Positions 26,060 to 34,965 of a stretch of DNA of 64,000 nt are shown here, one piece after another; positions within the stretch are counted from its first letter, which is position 1, and each line of letters opens with the position of its first letter. The stretch covers positions 10,487 through 74,486 of the forward strand of contig CAKPCF010000007.1 in assembly GCA_934141445.1 (NCBI GenBank), in the 5' to 3' direction. This stretch comes from an uncultured Clostridia bacterium (GTDB lineage: Bacteria; Bacillota; Clostridia; TANB77; CAG-508). The notes below the pieces were generated by a model that was not told the origin of the DNA, searched no databases, and was given only the letters and a program-made list of their open reading frames with translations. Both the position numbers and the translations under genes were made by a program.

Positions 26060-26095
26060 AAATAGAGATGAATTTTTTCATCTCTATTTTTATTT
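26060..26095 (+). terminator. Terminator after tRNA-Trp
   Basis: AAATAGAGATGAA pairs with TTCATCTCTATTT, four-base loop, then a T-rich run. Confidence 0.88.
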
Positions 26096-26125
26096 CTATA
26101 AAAATTAAAACTTTCAGAGGTAAAT

Positions 26126-26693
26126 ATGTTAAAAAAATCAATCATAATATATTTTTTTATTTTAGTTTCTTTGCTCTTATTTATTTGTACTTTTGTGTTA
26201 CCTAACATTCTTGAAAATGAAGATTTAATAGTTATTGCTCCAAGTGAATTTGTATGGCCTTCAAAATATACTACTATTACATCATATTTTGGTAATCGAA
26301 CAGCTCCTACAACAGGAGCTTCCAGATATCATTCTGGAATTGATATTGGTGCACCAGAAGGTTCATCAATCTACTCTATTTGTGATGGTTATATAAATTT
26401 TACTGGATTTAGTGGTGCTAATGGATATACTGTAACTGTAAAGTCTACACCATACTTAATCTCTTATTGCCATGTAAATCCTGATTTCGAAGTTGAGATT
26501 TCAGAATTTGTTTCTAAAGGTGAAAAAATTGCAACAGTTGGTCCAAAATATGTACCGGCAAGTTCAAATAACACTTATAAAGATTCAAGTCGGCAAATCT
26601 ACAAATGGTGCAACAACTGGTCCTCATCTTCATTTGACCATAAAAAAAGAAGGTCAAGCTATTGACCCTCTTGATATTCTATCTATTAGATAA
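26126..26693 (+). pseudogene. M23 (LytM-like) peptidase interrupted by a +1 frame change
   Basis: Membrane-anchored M23 zinc endopeptidase split between two frames. The first frame (from 26126) gives a transmembrane helix (about 5-27) and YHSGIDIG with the first zinc ligands (HxxxD). The last motif, PHLHL (HxH), is only in the +1 frame, which ends with a stop at 26693. Skipping one base at the CGG codon (26591-26593, after AGT) joins KDSS to GKSTNGATTGPHLHL, a typical M23 sequence, giving about 188 residues. Without the shift the protein ends at 26665 lacking HxH. It may be a recent pseudogene, a sequencing error, or a programmed +1 shift at a rare codon. Confidence 0.82.
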
Positions 26694-26719
26694 ATATATT
26701 TAATTTTATAAGTAATTGA

Positions 26720-27100
26720 TTACATTATATCATCATCATCTAAAAAACCCCAGTCAAGTTCTATCATATTTTTACATTCTGGACATTCTATTTCATCTTC
26801 TGGAGTTGAAGAATCCAATATGATATCAGCATTACAATATGGACATGATATACAAACACTTCCATCATCTTCTTCATCAAATATATCGTTTTCTAATCCT
26901 TCTATTCTTTGCTCTAATTCTGCTAATCTAAGATTGCATAATTGAATTTTCTTTTCGTAAGCTTTTTCTAGTTTATTTACTTCGTCTAAATACATTAGTG
27001 TTAATTCAGTAATAACCATTTTGGCATATTGCGAATCACTTTCACTCTCCATATTCTTGTTCAATTCTTCAATCACTTCATTATATCTTTTATCAAGCAT
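26720..27100 (-). CDS. Zinc-ribbon protein with helical N-terminus (CD1247-like)
   Basis: 126 residues. A helical, coiled-coil-rich N-terminal part (about 1-75) is followed by an acidic linker and a zinc ribbon made of CPYC and CPEC pairs, with a strongly acidic C-terminus (LDDDDIM). The layout resembles small clostridial zinc-ribbon proteins of the CD1247 type, whose function is unknown. It directly follows efp (17 bases) and is probably cotranscribed. GGAGG lies 13 bases before the ATG, a long spacing, so expression may depend on coupling to efp. Confidence 0.8.
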   Translation of the reverse strand: MLDKRYNEVIEELNKNMESESDSQYAKMVITELTLMYLDEVNKLEKAYEKKIQLCNLRLAELEQRIEGLENDIFDEEDDGSVCISCPYCNADIILDSSTPEDEIECPECKNMIELDWGFLDDDDIM

Positions 27101-27117
27101 TGAATTAAAACTTCCTC

Positions 27118-27684
27118 CTATAGTCTTTCCATATATAGACCAGTTCTTGTATCTATTCTAATAATATCTCCTATATTAACAAATAAAGGTACAGAGATTT
27201 CTAAACCATTTTCTAAAGTTGCAGGTTTTCCAGATGTTGTTGTTGTATTTCCACTAAAACCTGGTTCTGTATATGTAACTTCTAGTTCAACGAACATTGG
27301 TGGTTCAACATTAAATACTTTTCCTTTAATAGATTGCATTGTTACATTCATGTTTTCTTTTATATATTTTAATGCATCACCTATTTGGTCTTTATTTAAT
27401 GGGATTTGTTCATAATTTGTATTATCCATAAAATAATATAAATCTCCATCATTGTACAAGTATTGCATTTCTCTTTTTTCAATTTCAGCACCTTGTAATT
27501 TTTCTGATGGATTGAAAGTTCTTTCAATAACAGCTCCTGTTACAACATTTTTCATTTTTACTCTAACGAAAGCTGCTCCTTTTCCTGGTTTTACGTGTTG
27601 AAATTCAACTACTTTAAATACATTTGAGTCTAATTCAAATGTTGTTCCATTTCTTAAATCTCCTGCCATATATACATCTGCCAT
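27118..27684 (-). CDS. efp: Elongation factor P
   Basis: Relieves ribosome stalling at polyproline stretches. 188 residues, the standard length, with three beta-barrel domains. The conserved loop HVKPGKGAAFVRVK carries the lysine (K35) that inserts near the peptidyl-transfer centre. The C-terminal block GLEISVPLFVNIGDIIRIDTRTG is typical. The first residues, MADVYMAGDLRNG, replace the usual MISAGD start. It follows pepP, an order common in Firmicutes. Confidence 0.97.
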   Translation of the reverse strand: MADVYMAGDLRNGTTFELDSNVFKVVEFQHVKPGKGAAFVRVKMKNVVTGAVIERTFNPSEKLQGAEIEKREMQYLYNDGDLYYFMDNTNYEQIPLNKDQIGDALKYIKENMNVTMQSIKGKVFNVEPPMFVELEVTYTEPGFSGNTTTTSGKPATLENGLEISVPLFVNIGDIIRIDTRTGLYMERL

Positions 27685-27754
27685 AAAATTTTACCTCTTT
27701 TCCTATAATTTCATATTAAACTATTTTATATACTAGCATATTTTTCTACTAAAA

Positions 27755-28822
27755 TCAAGCTTTTAGTGAAATTTTAATATAGTCTTTATTGCATTTTGTT
27801 AAATTTTCACAGCCATTTTCTGTTACTAGAAAAGTATCTTCTATTCTTATTCCAAACTTTCCAGCTACATATATACCTGGCTCAATCGCCAAAATCATAT
27901 TTGCTTTTATATTTTTATCTATGTTTGTTCGTAAAACTGGTGTTTCATGAATATTTAATCCTACTCCATGACCAAAGGCATGCATTATTTCATAATTATG
28001 CTCTTGATATTTAGCTTCTACCTCTTTTAAAATTGGTTTTATGTTCTCTCCTGCTTTAAATTGTTCAGATATTTCTTTTTGCATTTCTAATACAAAATTA
28101 TATTCATTTTCAAAAATAGATTCTTCTCCAACAATTACAGTTCTTGATAAATCCGAACAATATCCTTTATATTTTGCTCCCATATCAAACAATAATATAT
28201 CTCCATTTTTTATTACTCTATCTGTTGGAACTGCATGTGGCATTGAACTATTTTCACCTGAAGCTACAATTGTTTCAAAGGCTAAACCATCAGCCCCCTG
28301 CATAATCATATATCTTTCAATTTCAAAGGCGACCTGCTTTTCAGTCATTCCTTTTCTTATATTTTTTATAATATATTCAAATGTATTATCAGTTATTTCA
28401 CAAGCCTTTTTTATACACTCGATTTCATTTTCTTCTTTTATAGTTCTTTGTTTTTCGATTAACGCTTCTGTTTCAACTAAATTTACTTTATAAGTTTGCA
28501 AATATTTTTGATAATCAGCATAAGTTACATATGTTTCTTCAAATCCAATATTTTCACAAATCATAAAGAAACCTTCATAATCATATTTACTAAGCTTTTT
28601 GCAATCACAGGCAATAATTTCATCAGAAATTGTCAATTTATTATTAACCTCTTCAATATATCTGCTATCTGTTATAAAAACATTTTCTTTTGGCGCTATT
28701 ACTAGTGTTCCTTCAGCTTCTAGACCTGTTAAATACTTAATATTTATTGGATTAGATACTAGCATACCATCTAAATTTAAAGATTTTAATTGGTCTCTTA
28801 GCCATTTTAACCTTATATTCAT
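27755..28822 (-). CDS. pepP: Xaa-Pro aminopeptidase (M24 family)
   Basis: Cytoplasmic metallopeptidase removing N-terminal residues ahead of proline. 355 residues: an N-terminal creatinase-like domain (about 1-125) and an M24 catalytic domain. The five metal ligands are visible in LFDMGAKYKGYCSDLSR (two Asp), HAFGHGVGL (His), AIEPGIY (Glu) and RIEDT (Glu). A TTG start two codons earlier is possible, but AAGGAGG is six bases from the ATG at 28822. It precedes efp, as in many clostridia. Confidence 0.95.
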   Translation of the reverse strand: MNIRLKWLRDQLKSLNLDGMLVSNPINIKYLTGLEAEGTLVIAPKENVFITDSRYIEEVNNKLTISDEIIACDCKKLSKYDYEGFFMICENIGFEETYVTYADYQKYLQTYKVNLVETEALIEKQRTIKEENEIECIKKACEITDNTFEYIIKNIRKGMTEKQVAFEIERYMIMQGADGLAFETIVASGENSSMPHAVPTDRVIKNGDILLFDMGAKYKGYCSDLSRTVIVGEESIFENEYNFVLEMQKEISEQFKAGENIKPILKEVEAKYQEHNYEIMHAFGHGVGLNIHETPVLRTNIDKNIKANMILAIEPGIYVAGKFGIRIEDTFLVTENGCENLTKCNKDYIKISLKA

Positions 28823-28840
28823 TTGCAACCTCCTTTATTT

Positions 28841-29611
28841 CTATAGTACACTTAATAGTTTATCACTCAACATTTTACAAAAACTCAAGAAAGCTAAAAA
28901 TACTGTATTAGTAGGTGCAAAAATACAGAATATTGCTGCAATTACTAAAAATGGCCCGAATGGAATGTATTCATCATCCTTTTTCATAATAAATCTTGCT
29001 AATAATATAATTATTGATAAAATCGCAGCAATTATAAATGCTAAAAGTGATATTTCAGCAATGCTTCCAGCACCAAAATATAATCCAATTGCTCCCATAA
29101 ATTTAACATCACCAAAGCCCATTGCCTCTTTTCCAGCAATCAAACCTCCTAATAGTGTAATTGCCACGAAAATTCCTGCTCCTGTAAACATTCCTAATAG
29201 CATATCTTTTGCAATATTGATATTATTTAATCCATATAAAAATACTAATACTAAACCAATTTCAAAAATTGTTAAATTTAAGCGATTTGGTATTATTCTA
29301 TGCTTCAAATCTACAAAAAATGCACTAAGTAGCATTGGGGTTAAAATTAAATATTTTATCAAATCTAAATTTTGATAAAATACATTTTTTATTCCAAATT
29401 TATATAGCAAAGCTACATACATAACTGCAGTAAGGCACATTAAAATATAATTGTTCTTTAAACCTTCTTTATTAGCCTTAAAAAATTCTTTACTAAAAAT
29501 TTTCTTTTCTTCCGGAAAGCATTCATTACACCATGCAATAAATTTTCCAACTGCAAATCCTAAAACAGCTATAACCAAATAAAAAACTATGTGTACATTA
29601 TTAAAATACAT
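28841..29611 (-). CDS. Prepilin peptidase (A24 family)
   Basis: Membrane aspartic peptidase that cleaves type IV pilin-like leaders. 256 residues with about seven hydrophobic helices. The two catalytic aspartates are in FFVDLKHRIIPN and in GFGDVKFMGAIG (the GxGD motif). The N-terminal region lacks the CxxC pairs of the methylase domain found in full-length PilD. No pilus assembly genes are nearby, but proteins with pilin-like leaders are encoded at the right edge and perhaps at 15.7 kb, so it may serve a dispersed set of substrates. Confidence 0.93.
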   Translation of the reverse strand: MYFNNVHIVFYLVIAVLGFAVGKFIAWCNECFPEEKKIFSKEFFKANKEGLKNNYILMCLTAVMYVALLYKFGIKNVFYQNLDLIKYLILTPMLLSAFFVDLKHRIIPNRLNLTIFEIGLVLVFLYGLNNINIAKDMLLGMFTGAGIFVAITLLGGLIAGKEAMGFGDVKFMGAIGLYFGAGSIAEISLLAFIIAAILSIIILLARFIMKKDDEYIPFGPFLVIAAIFCIFAPTNTVFLAFLSFCKMLSDKLLSVL

Positions 29612-29623
29612 TTTTTTCTTCCT

Positions 29624-30130
29624 CTAATCTTTCGTATTTTGTTTTTTAAAATAATTTTGTAAAATTTTTTCCTCAATTGGTCTTTTCCATTTTGTAATAA
29701 ATATATCTTTTTCATTTATTGGTTTTACCAGTATTGAAAACATTTCTAATCTATTTGCACCAATAACATCTGTAAAAATCTGATCTCCAACTACTGCAAT
29801 TTCTTTATTATTGGTTATTCCCAACATTTTTATAGCTTTTTTAAATCCTCTTTTTAATGGCTTGGTTGCAAAAAATATATAAGGTATATCTAATTTTTGT
29901 GCAACATTTTCTACTTTTTCTTTTTTGTTGCTATTTGATACAATTATACATTTAATATTTTCTTTTTTTATATCTTCAATCCATTTTTCAAGTCCAGGTA
30001 ACATATTTCTATCATAATCAATCAATGTATTATCTACATCTAAGATTAAAGCTTTTATGCTTTGCTTTTTTAGCATTTCAATCGAAATATCTGTAACTTT
30101 TTCACAATACACTTTTGGATATATTTGCAT
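29624..30130 (-). CDS. yqeG: YqeG family HAD phosphatase
   Basis: HAD superfamily IIIA phosphatase, 168 residues. Motif I is LILDVDNTLIDYD with the nucleophile aspartate, motif II is IIVSNS, motif III has a lysine near KPLKRGFKKA, and motif IV is VVGDQIFTDV. The substrate is not established; the closest known enzymes are phosphatidylglycerophosphate phosphatases. It lies 12 bases before the prepilin peptidase gene and is probably cotranscribed. Confidence 0.93.
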   Translation of the reverse strand: MQIYPKVYCEKVTDISIEMLKKQSIKALILDVDNTLIDYDRNMLPGLEKWIEDIKKENIKCIIVSNSNKKEKVENVAQKLDIPYIFFATKPLKRGFKKAIKMLGITNNKEIAVVGDQIFTDVIGANRLEMFSILVKPINEKDIFITKWKRPIEEKILQNYFKKQNTKD

Positions 30131-30265
30131 TATTCATTCCTCCATTTTATACTACATTATATTATCAATTTGTTTTTATTTTGTCAATTATATCAATTTA
30201 TTTTACAATTTAGAAATTTTTATTACCATTCACTTATCATTTTCCTTTAATAAATCTGTCAAATT

Positions 30266-30937
30266 CTATTTGCAAAAAATATGCTTACCTATAGTTATAA
30301 CTTGTGGTCTTGACCAAATCCAACTTGAAGTCGCTGTATTGGGATTAAAATAATATATACAACCAGAAGTTGGGTCCCAACCATTTATTGCATCTTGTGC
30401 CGCTTTTCTTGCTGTAGCATTTGGTTCTAAATTTATTTGTCCATCAGATACTGCTGTAAAAGCTCCTGATTGATATACTACACCTGCCATAGTATTTGGA
30501 AACTTTGAGCTTGCAATTCTGTTCAGTACAACTGCTGCAACAGCTACTTGCCCTTTATATGGCTCTCCTCTTGCTTCTGAATACACAACTTTTGATAATA
30601 AATTCAAATTGCTATTATTACTAGTTCCAGATGAAGAATTTGAACTACTTGTAATTCCAAGTGCTTTTAAAGTCGCAGAACCTGCTATTCCATCAACAGT
30701 CAAACCATTTTTTCTTTGAAAATATTTTACTGCTGCCAAAGTTTGTGAACCATAAATTCCATCAACACTCCCACTATAATAGCCCCAATTTTTTAACTTT
30801 GTTTGTATTTGTTTTACTTCATTACCTCTTGAGCCATATTTTGACAAAGCATAAACAGTTGTATACAATCCATTATTAAGAATGATTAAAGCTACTAAAA
30901 TCAAAATACTTATTGAAATTTTTAAAAATTTTTTCAT
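30266..30937 (-). CDS. sleB: Spore cortex-lytic enzyme SleB-type
   Basis: Lytic transglycosylase that degrades cortex peptidoglycan on germination. 223 residues: a signal peptide or anchor (about 1-31), a peptidoglycan-binding domain (YGSRGNEVKQIQTKLKNWGYY to SATLKALGI), a Ser/Asn linker, and the SleB/CwlJ hydrolase domain (VYSEARGEPYKGQVAVAAVVLNR, with the catalytic glutamate, and WSRPQVITIGKHIFCK at the end). GAGGAG lies upstream of the ATG. The partner YpeB, which stabilises SleB in many spore formers, is not adjacent. Confidence 0.94.
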   Translation of the reverse strand: MKKFLKISISILILVALIILNNGLYTTVYALSKYGSRGNEVKQIQTKLKNWGYYSGSVDGIYGSQTLAAVKYFQRKNGLTVDGIAGSATLKALGITSSSNSSSGTSNNSNLNLLSKVVYSEARGEPYKGQVAVAAVVLNRIASSKFPNTMAGVVYQSGAFTAVSDGQINLEPNATARKAAQDAINGWDPTSGCIYYFNPNTATSSWIWSRPQVITIGKHIFCK

Positions 30938-31080
30938 TAAATAACTCCTCTTATAATCAATTTTTCCAATTGTAACTAGTGTTTCCTATTCATTCAAAAT
31001 TATACAGTTCAAAATGTAATATTTTCGTAATAATGTTATGAAAATTTAATGTATTTTTGGGTTTTTCTGTTAAATTTTTA

Positions 31081-31109
31081 TTGAAAATTTTTAAAATTAT
31101 TATTATAAT
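31081..31109 (+). promoter_or_regulatory. SigA-type promoter of the CBM-like gene
   Basis: TTGAAA, 17 bases, TATAAT, 31 bases before the start codon, with GTAGGAG between. Confidence 0.75.
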
Positions 31110-31140
31110 GTAAGAAATAAAAAAAGTAGGAGAAAAGGTT

Positions 31141-32355
31141 ATGGAATTTACAAACGAAATCTCTTTTGATAAAAAATTAACAGAAAATGAAAAATCAAAA
31201 ATTACATATAATGGTTTTTTAGCAAAAAAGGGGTCTAATAATTTAACAATTGTTTATGGATTTGGTAGTAATTGGGATTATACACAATCTAAAGATATGG
31301 CTAAAATCAATAATGGTTTTGAAACAGAAATAGAAATGAAATCTTATGATACATTTAATTTTTGTTTTAGAAATGAAAATTATGAATGGGATAATAATAA
31401 TACATTTAATTACATCTCTCCAATTGAAAAACAAATTCCAGTAGCAAATTCTAGTTCTATCATAGATGAAAATAATTCAACTCAAAATGTTGAAGATAAC
31501 AAATCTTTAATTGAAAATAAAAAAGAAATAGAAAAAGCAAATATCCAATTAACTCAAATGGAAAATGAAATTGCTAATTTATTTGATGAATTATTTTCAA
31601 TGCCAGATGAATCTTATGAAAACATTGTAGAACCTATATCTGAACCTACTCCTTCTATCTCTAGTGCTGAATTTAATCTAGATGAGTTAATTGAGGAAAT
31701 ATTAAGTCCTATAATCTCTCAAGATAATTCAGATACACTTTTGAATAGTATTGTATCAAATATTGCAACAACGGATTCTACATCTCCATTAGTTGAAGAA
31801 AATGTAGAAAGTAATTTTTCTGATGTTCCTACTCATACACAAAAAATATTAGTAGAAGATATATTAGAAAATACTTACTCAAACATAAATAACTTTAATT
31901 CAAATAAAGTAGAATTAGCAAAAGTAGATAAATTGTTAGAAACATTATCTGATAAATCAGAACAATTCGCTTCAAATGTAGTAGAAAATTCAAAATTTGA
32001 AAATTTCGAATCAATTGAAGATATAGATAAATTATTTGGAATTGATAATTTTGTTCAAAAAGCAGAAGTTGAAATTCCAAGTCAAAAAATTAGTGATTTT
32101 ACAATTTTAGAAGATGAAGAACCACAAGAACCTTCTCTATTAGAAGAAGCAATAAAAGAAAAAAATTCCTCAAAAGTTGAAGAAAATGTTGCTTTAGCAG
32201 TTGTAAAAGATGAAGAAAAAGGAATTTCTGTTAGTCCTAGAAAGCTAACTAAATTCTATCTATTTAAAAAGAAAGTTAAATTAGCTTTTTATAAAGCTTT
32301 AGTTTCAATACCAAAGTTTTTACAAAAACAATTTAATTCTTCTGAAAATAATTAA
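31141..32355 (+). CDS. Cytoplasmic protein with CBM25/53-like N-terminal domain
   Basis: 404 residues. The N-terminal about 100 residues (LTIVYGFGSNWDYTQSKDM, NFCFRNENYEWDNNN, FNYISPI) resemble starch-binding CBM25/CBM53 domains, with the tryptophans in place. A long acidic, Ser/Asn-rich, probably disordered middle part follows (about 105-365). The C-terminus is a basic, amphipathic helix-forming segment (KFYLFKKKVKLAFYKA). There is no signal peptide, so the carbohydrate ligand would be intracellular, such as glycogen-like polymer; that is inferred. It has its own SigA-like promoter and a following hairpin, so it is monocistronic. No glycogen genes are nearby. Confidence 0.72.
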   Translation: MEFTNEISFDKKLTENEKSKITYNGFLAKKGSNNLTIVYGFGSNWDYTQSKDMAKINNGFETEIEMKSYDTFNFCFRNENYEWDNNNTFNYISPIEKQIPVANSSSIIDENNSTQNVEDNKSLIENKKEIEKANIQLTQMENEIANLFDELFSMPDESYENIVEPISEPTPSISSAEFNLDELIEEILSPIISQDNSDTLLNSIVSNIATTDSTSPLVEENVESNFSDVPTHTQKILVEDILENTYSNINNFNSNKVELAKVDKLLETLSDKSEQFASNVVENSKFENFESIEDIDKLFGIDNFVQKAEVEIPSQKISDFTILEDEEPQEPSLLEEAIKEKNSSKVEENVALAVVKDEEKGISVSPRKLTKFYLFKKKVKLAFYKALVSIPKFLQKQFNSSENN

Positions 32356-32423
32356 CGATTATAATTAGTATTTATAATTAATATTGTAAATATTGATTAT
32401 AATATCTTTTAATAAATGTTACA

Positions 32424-32450
32424 AACCCGACCCTTTAGCAAGGTCGGGTT
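32424..32450. terminator. GC-rich hairpin between CBM-like gene and fhs
   Basis: AACCCGACC and GGTCGGGTT form a nine-pair stem over a nine-base loop. This is unusually GC-rich for the region. No long T run follows, but the position between two convergent stop codons fits a terminator. Confidence 0.7.
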
Positions 32451-32508
32451 ATTTAATATGCTATATTATATTTCTTTACAAAAATTTCATAGTCATACAT
32501 TTATTTAA

Positions 32509-34170
32509 TTAAAATATTCCAATAATATTTCCGTTTTCATCTATATCTATATTTTCAGCAGCAGGTATTCTTGGTAAACCTGGCATAGTAAATATTTTAC
32601 CAGATTTTGCCACAATAAATTCAGCACCTGCTTTTAATGATATCTCATTTATATGTATTTTAAAAGGTTCTTCACATAGTAAATTTTTTGCATTATCAGA
32701 AAAAGAATATTGTGTTTTGGCAATACATATTGGTAAGTTTGAATATCCTAGTTTTTCTATATGTGTAATTTCTTCTTCTGCATTTTCAGAAAATTCTACA
32801 CCTGAAGCACCATATATTTTTTTCGCTATAGCTTCTATCTTTTGTTTAATGCTTTCATTTAAGTTATATACATACTTCTCATTATTCTTCTTTTTTGAAA
32901 AACTTATAATCTTTTCAGCTAAATCTATTGCACCTTTACCACCTTGTTCCCAAACATTTGCTATGCTCACCTCAATATTATTAGCTTTTAATATATCTAT
33001 CAATGTATTTATTTCTTTATCTGTATCATGTCCAAACTTATTTATTGCAACAACAACATTCAAACCCATTTCTTCTTGTAAATTTTTTACATGTTTTAAT
33101 AAATTATCAGTTCCAATTTTTAATGCTTCAATATTTTCTTTTGTACATTCATCTACAGTTAACCCACCATGATATTTTAATGCTTTCAAAGTTGCAACAC
33201 ATACGGCCACATCAACTTTTAAATTTGATGTTCTACATTTAATGTCAACAAATTTTTCAGCACCTAAATCTGCTCCAAATCCTGCTTCTGTAACAACATA
33301 TTTACCAAGTTTTAAAGCCATTTTAGTTGCTACAGCACTATTACATCCATGAGCAATATTAGCAAAAGGACCACCATGAATAATTGCTAAATTATGCTCT
33401 AATGTTTGTACTATATTAGGTTTAAATGCATCTTTTAGCAAAACAGTTAATGCTCCATCTGCCTTTAAATCTTTTGCAGTAATAGGTTCATCTGATTCAT
33501 TATAACCAACTATTATATTTCCTATTCTTCTCTTTAAATCTGTTAAGTCTGTTGCTAAGCAGAAAATTGCCATAATTTCAGATGCAACACTAATATCAAA
33601 TCCATCTTCCCTTGGTTGCATATTTTTTTCTTTAGATAATCCAATTTCTATTTTTCTAAGACTTCTGTCATTTAAATCAACACATCTTTTCCAAATAACT
33701 TTTTTAAATTTTAATTCGTTTCCATAAAATATATGATTATCAATCATTGCTGATAATAAATTATTAGCACTTGTAATTGCATGTATATCACCTGTAAAAT
33801 GAAGGTTTATTTCCTCCATTGGAGCAACTTGTGAATATCCACCACCAGTTGCGCCTCCTTTTATTCCAAATACTGGTCCAAGTGATGGCTCCCTTAAAGC
33901 TAATACAGTCTTTTGATTTAATTGATTTAAAGCATCTGCCAGTCCAATAGCAACTGTTGTTTTTCCCTCACCTAATGGAGTTGGATTTATAGAAGTTACA
34001 AGAATTAGCTTTCCATTATCTTTATTTTTTAAACTTTCAGTAAATTTATTATCAACTTTAGCTTTATATTTTCCATAAGGTTCAACATATTCTTCTGGTA
34101 TATCAAACTTATTTGCTATTTGGTTTATATTTTTCAATTCAATACTTCTTGCAATTTCTATATCTTTCAT
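32509..34170 (-). CDS. fhs: Formate-tetrahydrofolate ligase
   Basis: Makes 10-formyl-tetrahydrofolate from formate, THF and ATP, feeding purine synthesis, fMet-tRNA formation or the Wood-Ljungdahl branch. 553 residues, the family length. The P-loop is TPLGEGKTT, followed by EPSLGPVFGIKGGATGGGYSQV and the FTHFS blocks FANIAHGCNS and TEAGFGADLGAEKF. C-terminal FTMPGLPRIPAAENIDID is typical. It is monocistronic, and a hairpin separates it from the preceding DUF212 gene. No further Wood-Ljungdahl genes are in the window, so acetogenesis cannot be claimed. Confidence 0.97.
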   Translation of the reverse strand: MKDIEIARSIELKNINQIANKFDIPEEYVEPYGKYKAKVDNKFTESLKNKDNGKLILVTSINPTPLGEGKTTVAIGLADALNQLNQKTVLALREPSLGPVFGIKGGATGGGYSQVAPMEEINLHFTGDIHAITSANNLLSAMIDNHIFYGNELKFKKVIWKRCVDLNDRSLRKIEIGLSKEKNMQPREDGFDISVASEIMAIFCLATDLTDLKRRIGNIIVGYNESDEPITAKDLKADGALTVLLKDAFKPNIVQTLEHNLAIIHGGPFANIAHGCNSAVATKMALKLGKYVVTEAGFGADLGAEKFVDIKCRTSNLKVDVAVCVATLKALKYHGGLTVDECTKENIEALKIGTDNLLKHVKNLQEEMGLNVVVAINKFGHDTDKEINTLIDILKANNIEVSIANVWEQGGKGAIDLAEKIISFSKKKNNEKYVYNLNESIKQKIEAIAKKIYGASGVEFSENAEEEITHIEKLGYSNLPICIAKTQYSFSDNAKNLLCEEPFKIHINEISLKAGAEFIVAKSGKIFTMPGLPRIPAAENIDIDENGNIIGIF

Positions 34171-34215
34171 ATACTATTCCTTTCATTATGTTCAAATTAT
34201 TTTTTCTAATATAAA

Positions 34216-34245
34216 GTTGGGGTAATTTTAAAATATAGCCCCAAC
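34216..34245 (-). terminator. Hairpin overlapping the stop codon of the DUF212 gene
   Basis: GTTGGGG and CCCCAAC pair across a 16-base AT loop. The left arm is inside the last codons of the DUF212 gene. The downstream T run is short. Confidence 0.55.
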
Positions 34246-34668
34246 TACAAAACCAATAATTGCACCTACAAAAACTTGAACAGGTGTATGTCCTAATACT
34301 TCAACTAATTTTTCTTGAACTTGAAGTGTTGTCATACCAGGTGTTTCAATTATTTTATTCAATATACTAGCTTGTTTTCCAGCTGCTCTTCTAACTCCTG
34401 CTGCATCATACATAACAACAAAAGCCATTACAATTGAAATTGCAAAAATTCCACTATCAAAGCCATATTGTTTACCTACGCAGGCAGATAACGCACATAC
34501 AACCGCAGAATGAGAACTAGGCATTCCACCAGCTCCCATTAGTCTTTTTAAATTTATTTTTTTATTTACAACTAAATCTGTTAAAAATTTAAATATTTGT
34601 ATTGCAAACCAAACACAAAATGGTATTATTAAGCATTTGTTTGTAATTATTTGTTTAAACACATCCAT
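34228..34668 (-). CDS. Divergent PAP2 family membrane protein (DUF212/YuiD-like)
   Basis: 146 residues with four or five hydrophobic helices. The conserved GAGGMPSSHSAVVCAL block and VMYDAAGVRRAAGKQA segment mark the DUF212 family, related to PAP2 phosphatases. The substrate is unknown. The longer frame starts with TTG at 34680, but GGAG lies inside it, six bases before the ATG at 34668. It follows xseB closely and probably belongs to the nusB-xseA-xseB transcript. Confidence 0.92.
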   Translation of the reverse strand: MDVFKQIITNKCLIIPFCVWFAIQIFKFLTDLVVNKKINLKRLMGAGGMPSSHSAVVCALSACVGKQYGFDSGIFAISIVMAFVVMYDAAGVRRAAGKQASILNKIIETPGMTTLQVQEKLVEVLGHTPVQVFVGAIIGFVVGAIF

Positions 34669-34687
34669 CTTCTTCTCCAAACTTTAT

Positions 34688-34918
34688 TTATTCTGCTTTA
34701 GGAACAAAATCTACTTCATCTTCTGTTTCAGCGTTTATTAACATAGTAATTCTTTTTTCTGCATTTTCTAATTTTTCATTACATTCTTTAGAAATTTTCA
34801 TTCCTTTTTCAAATAGTTCAACAGATTTATCTAATGTTAAATTTTCGCTTTCTAATTGATTAGTAATTTCTTCCAAATCTTTCATCAATTCTTCAAAATC
34901 TTTTTCTTTTTTTTCCAT
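34688..34918 (-). CDS. xseB: Exodeoxyribonuclease VII small subunit
   Basis: 76 residues, a normal XseB length. It folds as a helical hairpin, with FEELMKDLEEITNQLESENLTLDKSVELFEKG as the family core (shown here as two overlapping parts: FEELMKDLEEITNQLE, LTLDKSVELFEKG). It binds several copies per XseA to form exonuclease VII. It is separated from xseA by a small membrane-protein gene. Confidence 0.95.
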   Translation of the reverse strand: MEKKEKDFEELMKDLEEITNQLESENLTLDKSVELFEKGMKISKECNEKLENAEKRITMLINAETEDEVDFVPKAE

Positions 34919-34965
34919 TCAAATTCCTCTTTCATTTCATAAAAATCATAAAATTTCATCTTATA

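Noticed and set aside
25908..26208. Minus-strand frames of 77 and 96 residues
   Set aside because: They run antisense through tRNA-Trp, its terminator and the start of the M23 gene, and no family is recognisable.
30938..31020. SigG promoter upstream of sleB
   Set aside because: A TGAATA-like -35 exists on the minus strand, but no CATNNTA-like -10 box lies at 17-18 bases; the nearest is 28 bases away.
34171..34227. Tetrahydrofolate riboswitch upstream of fhs
   Set aside because: Only 57 bases separate fhs from the DUF212 stop codon. They hold half of a plain hairpin and no conserved riboswitch junctions.
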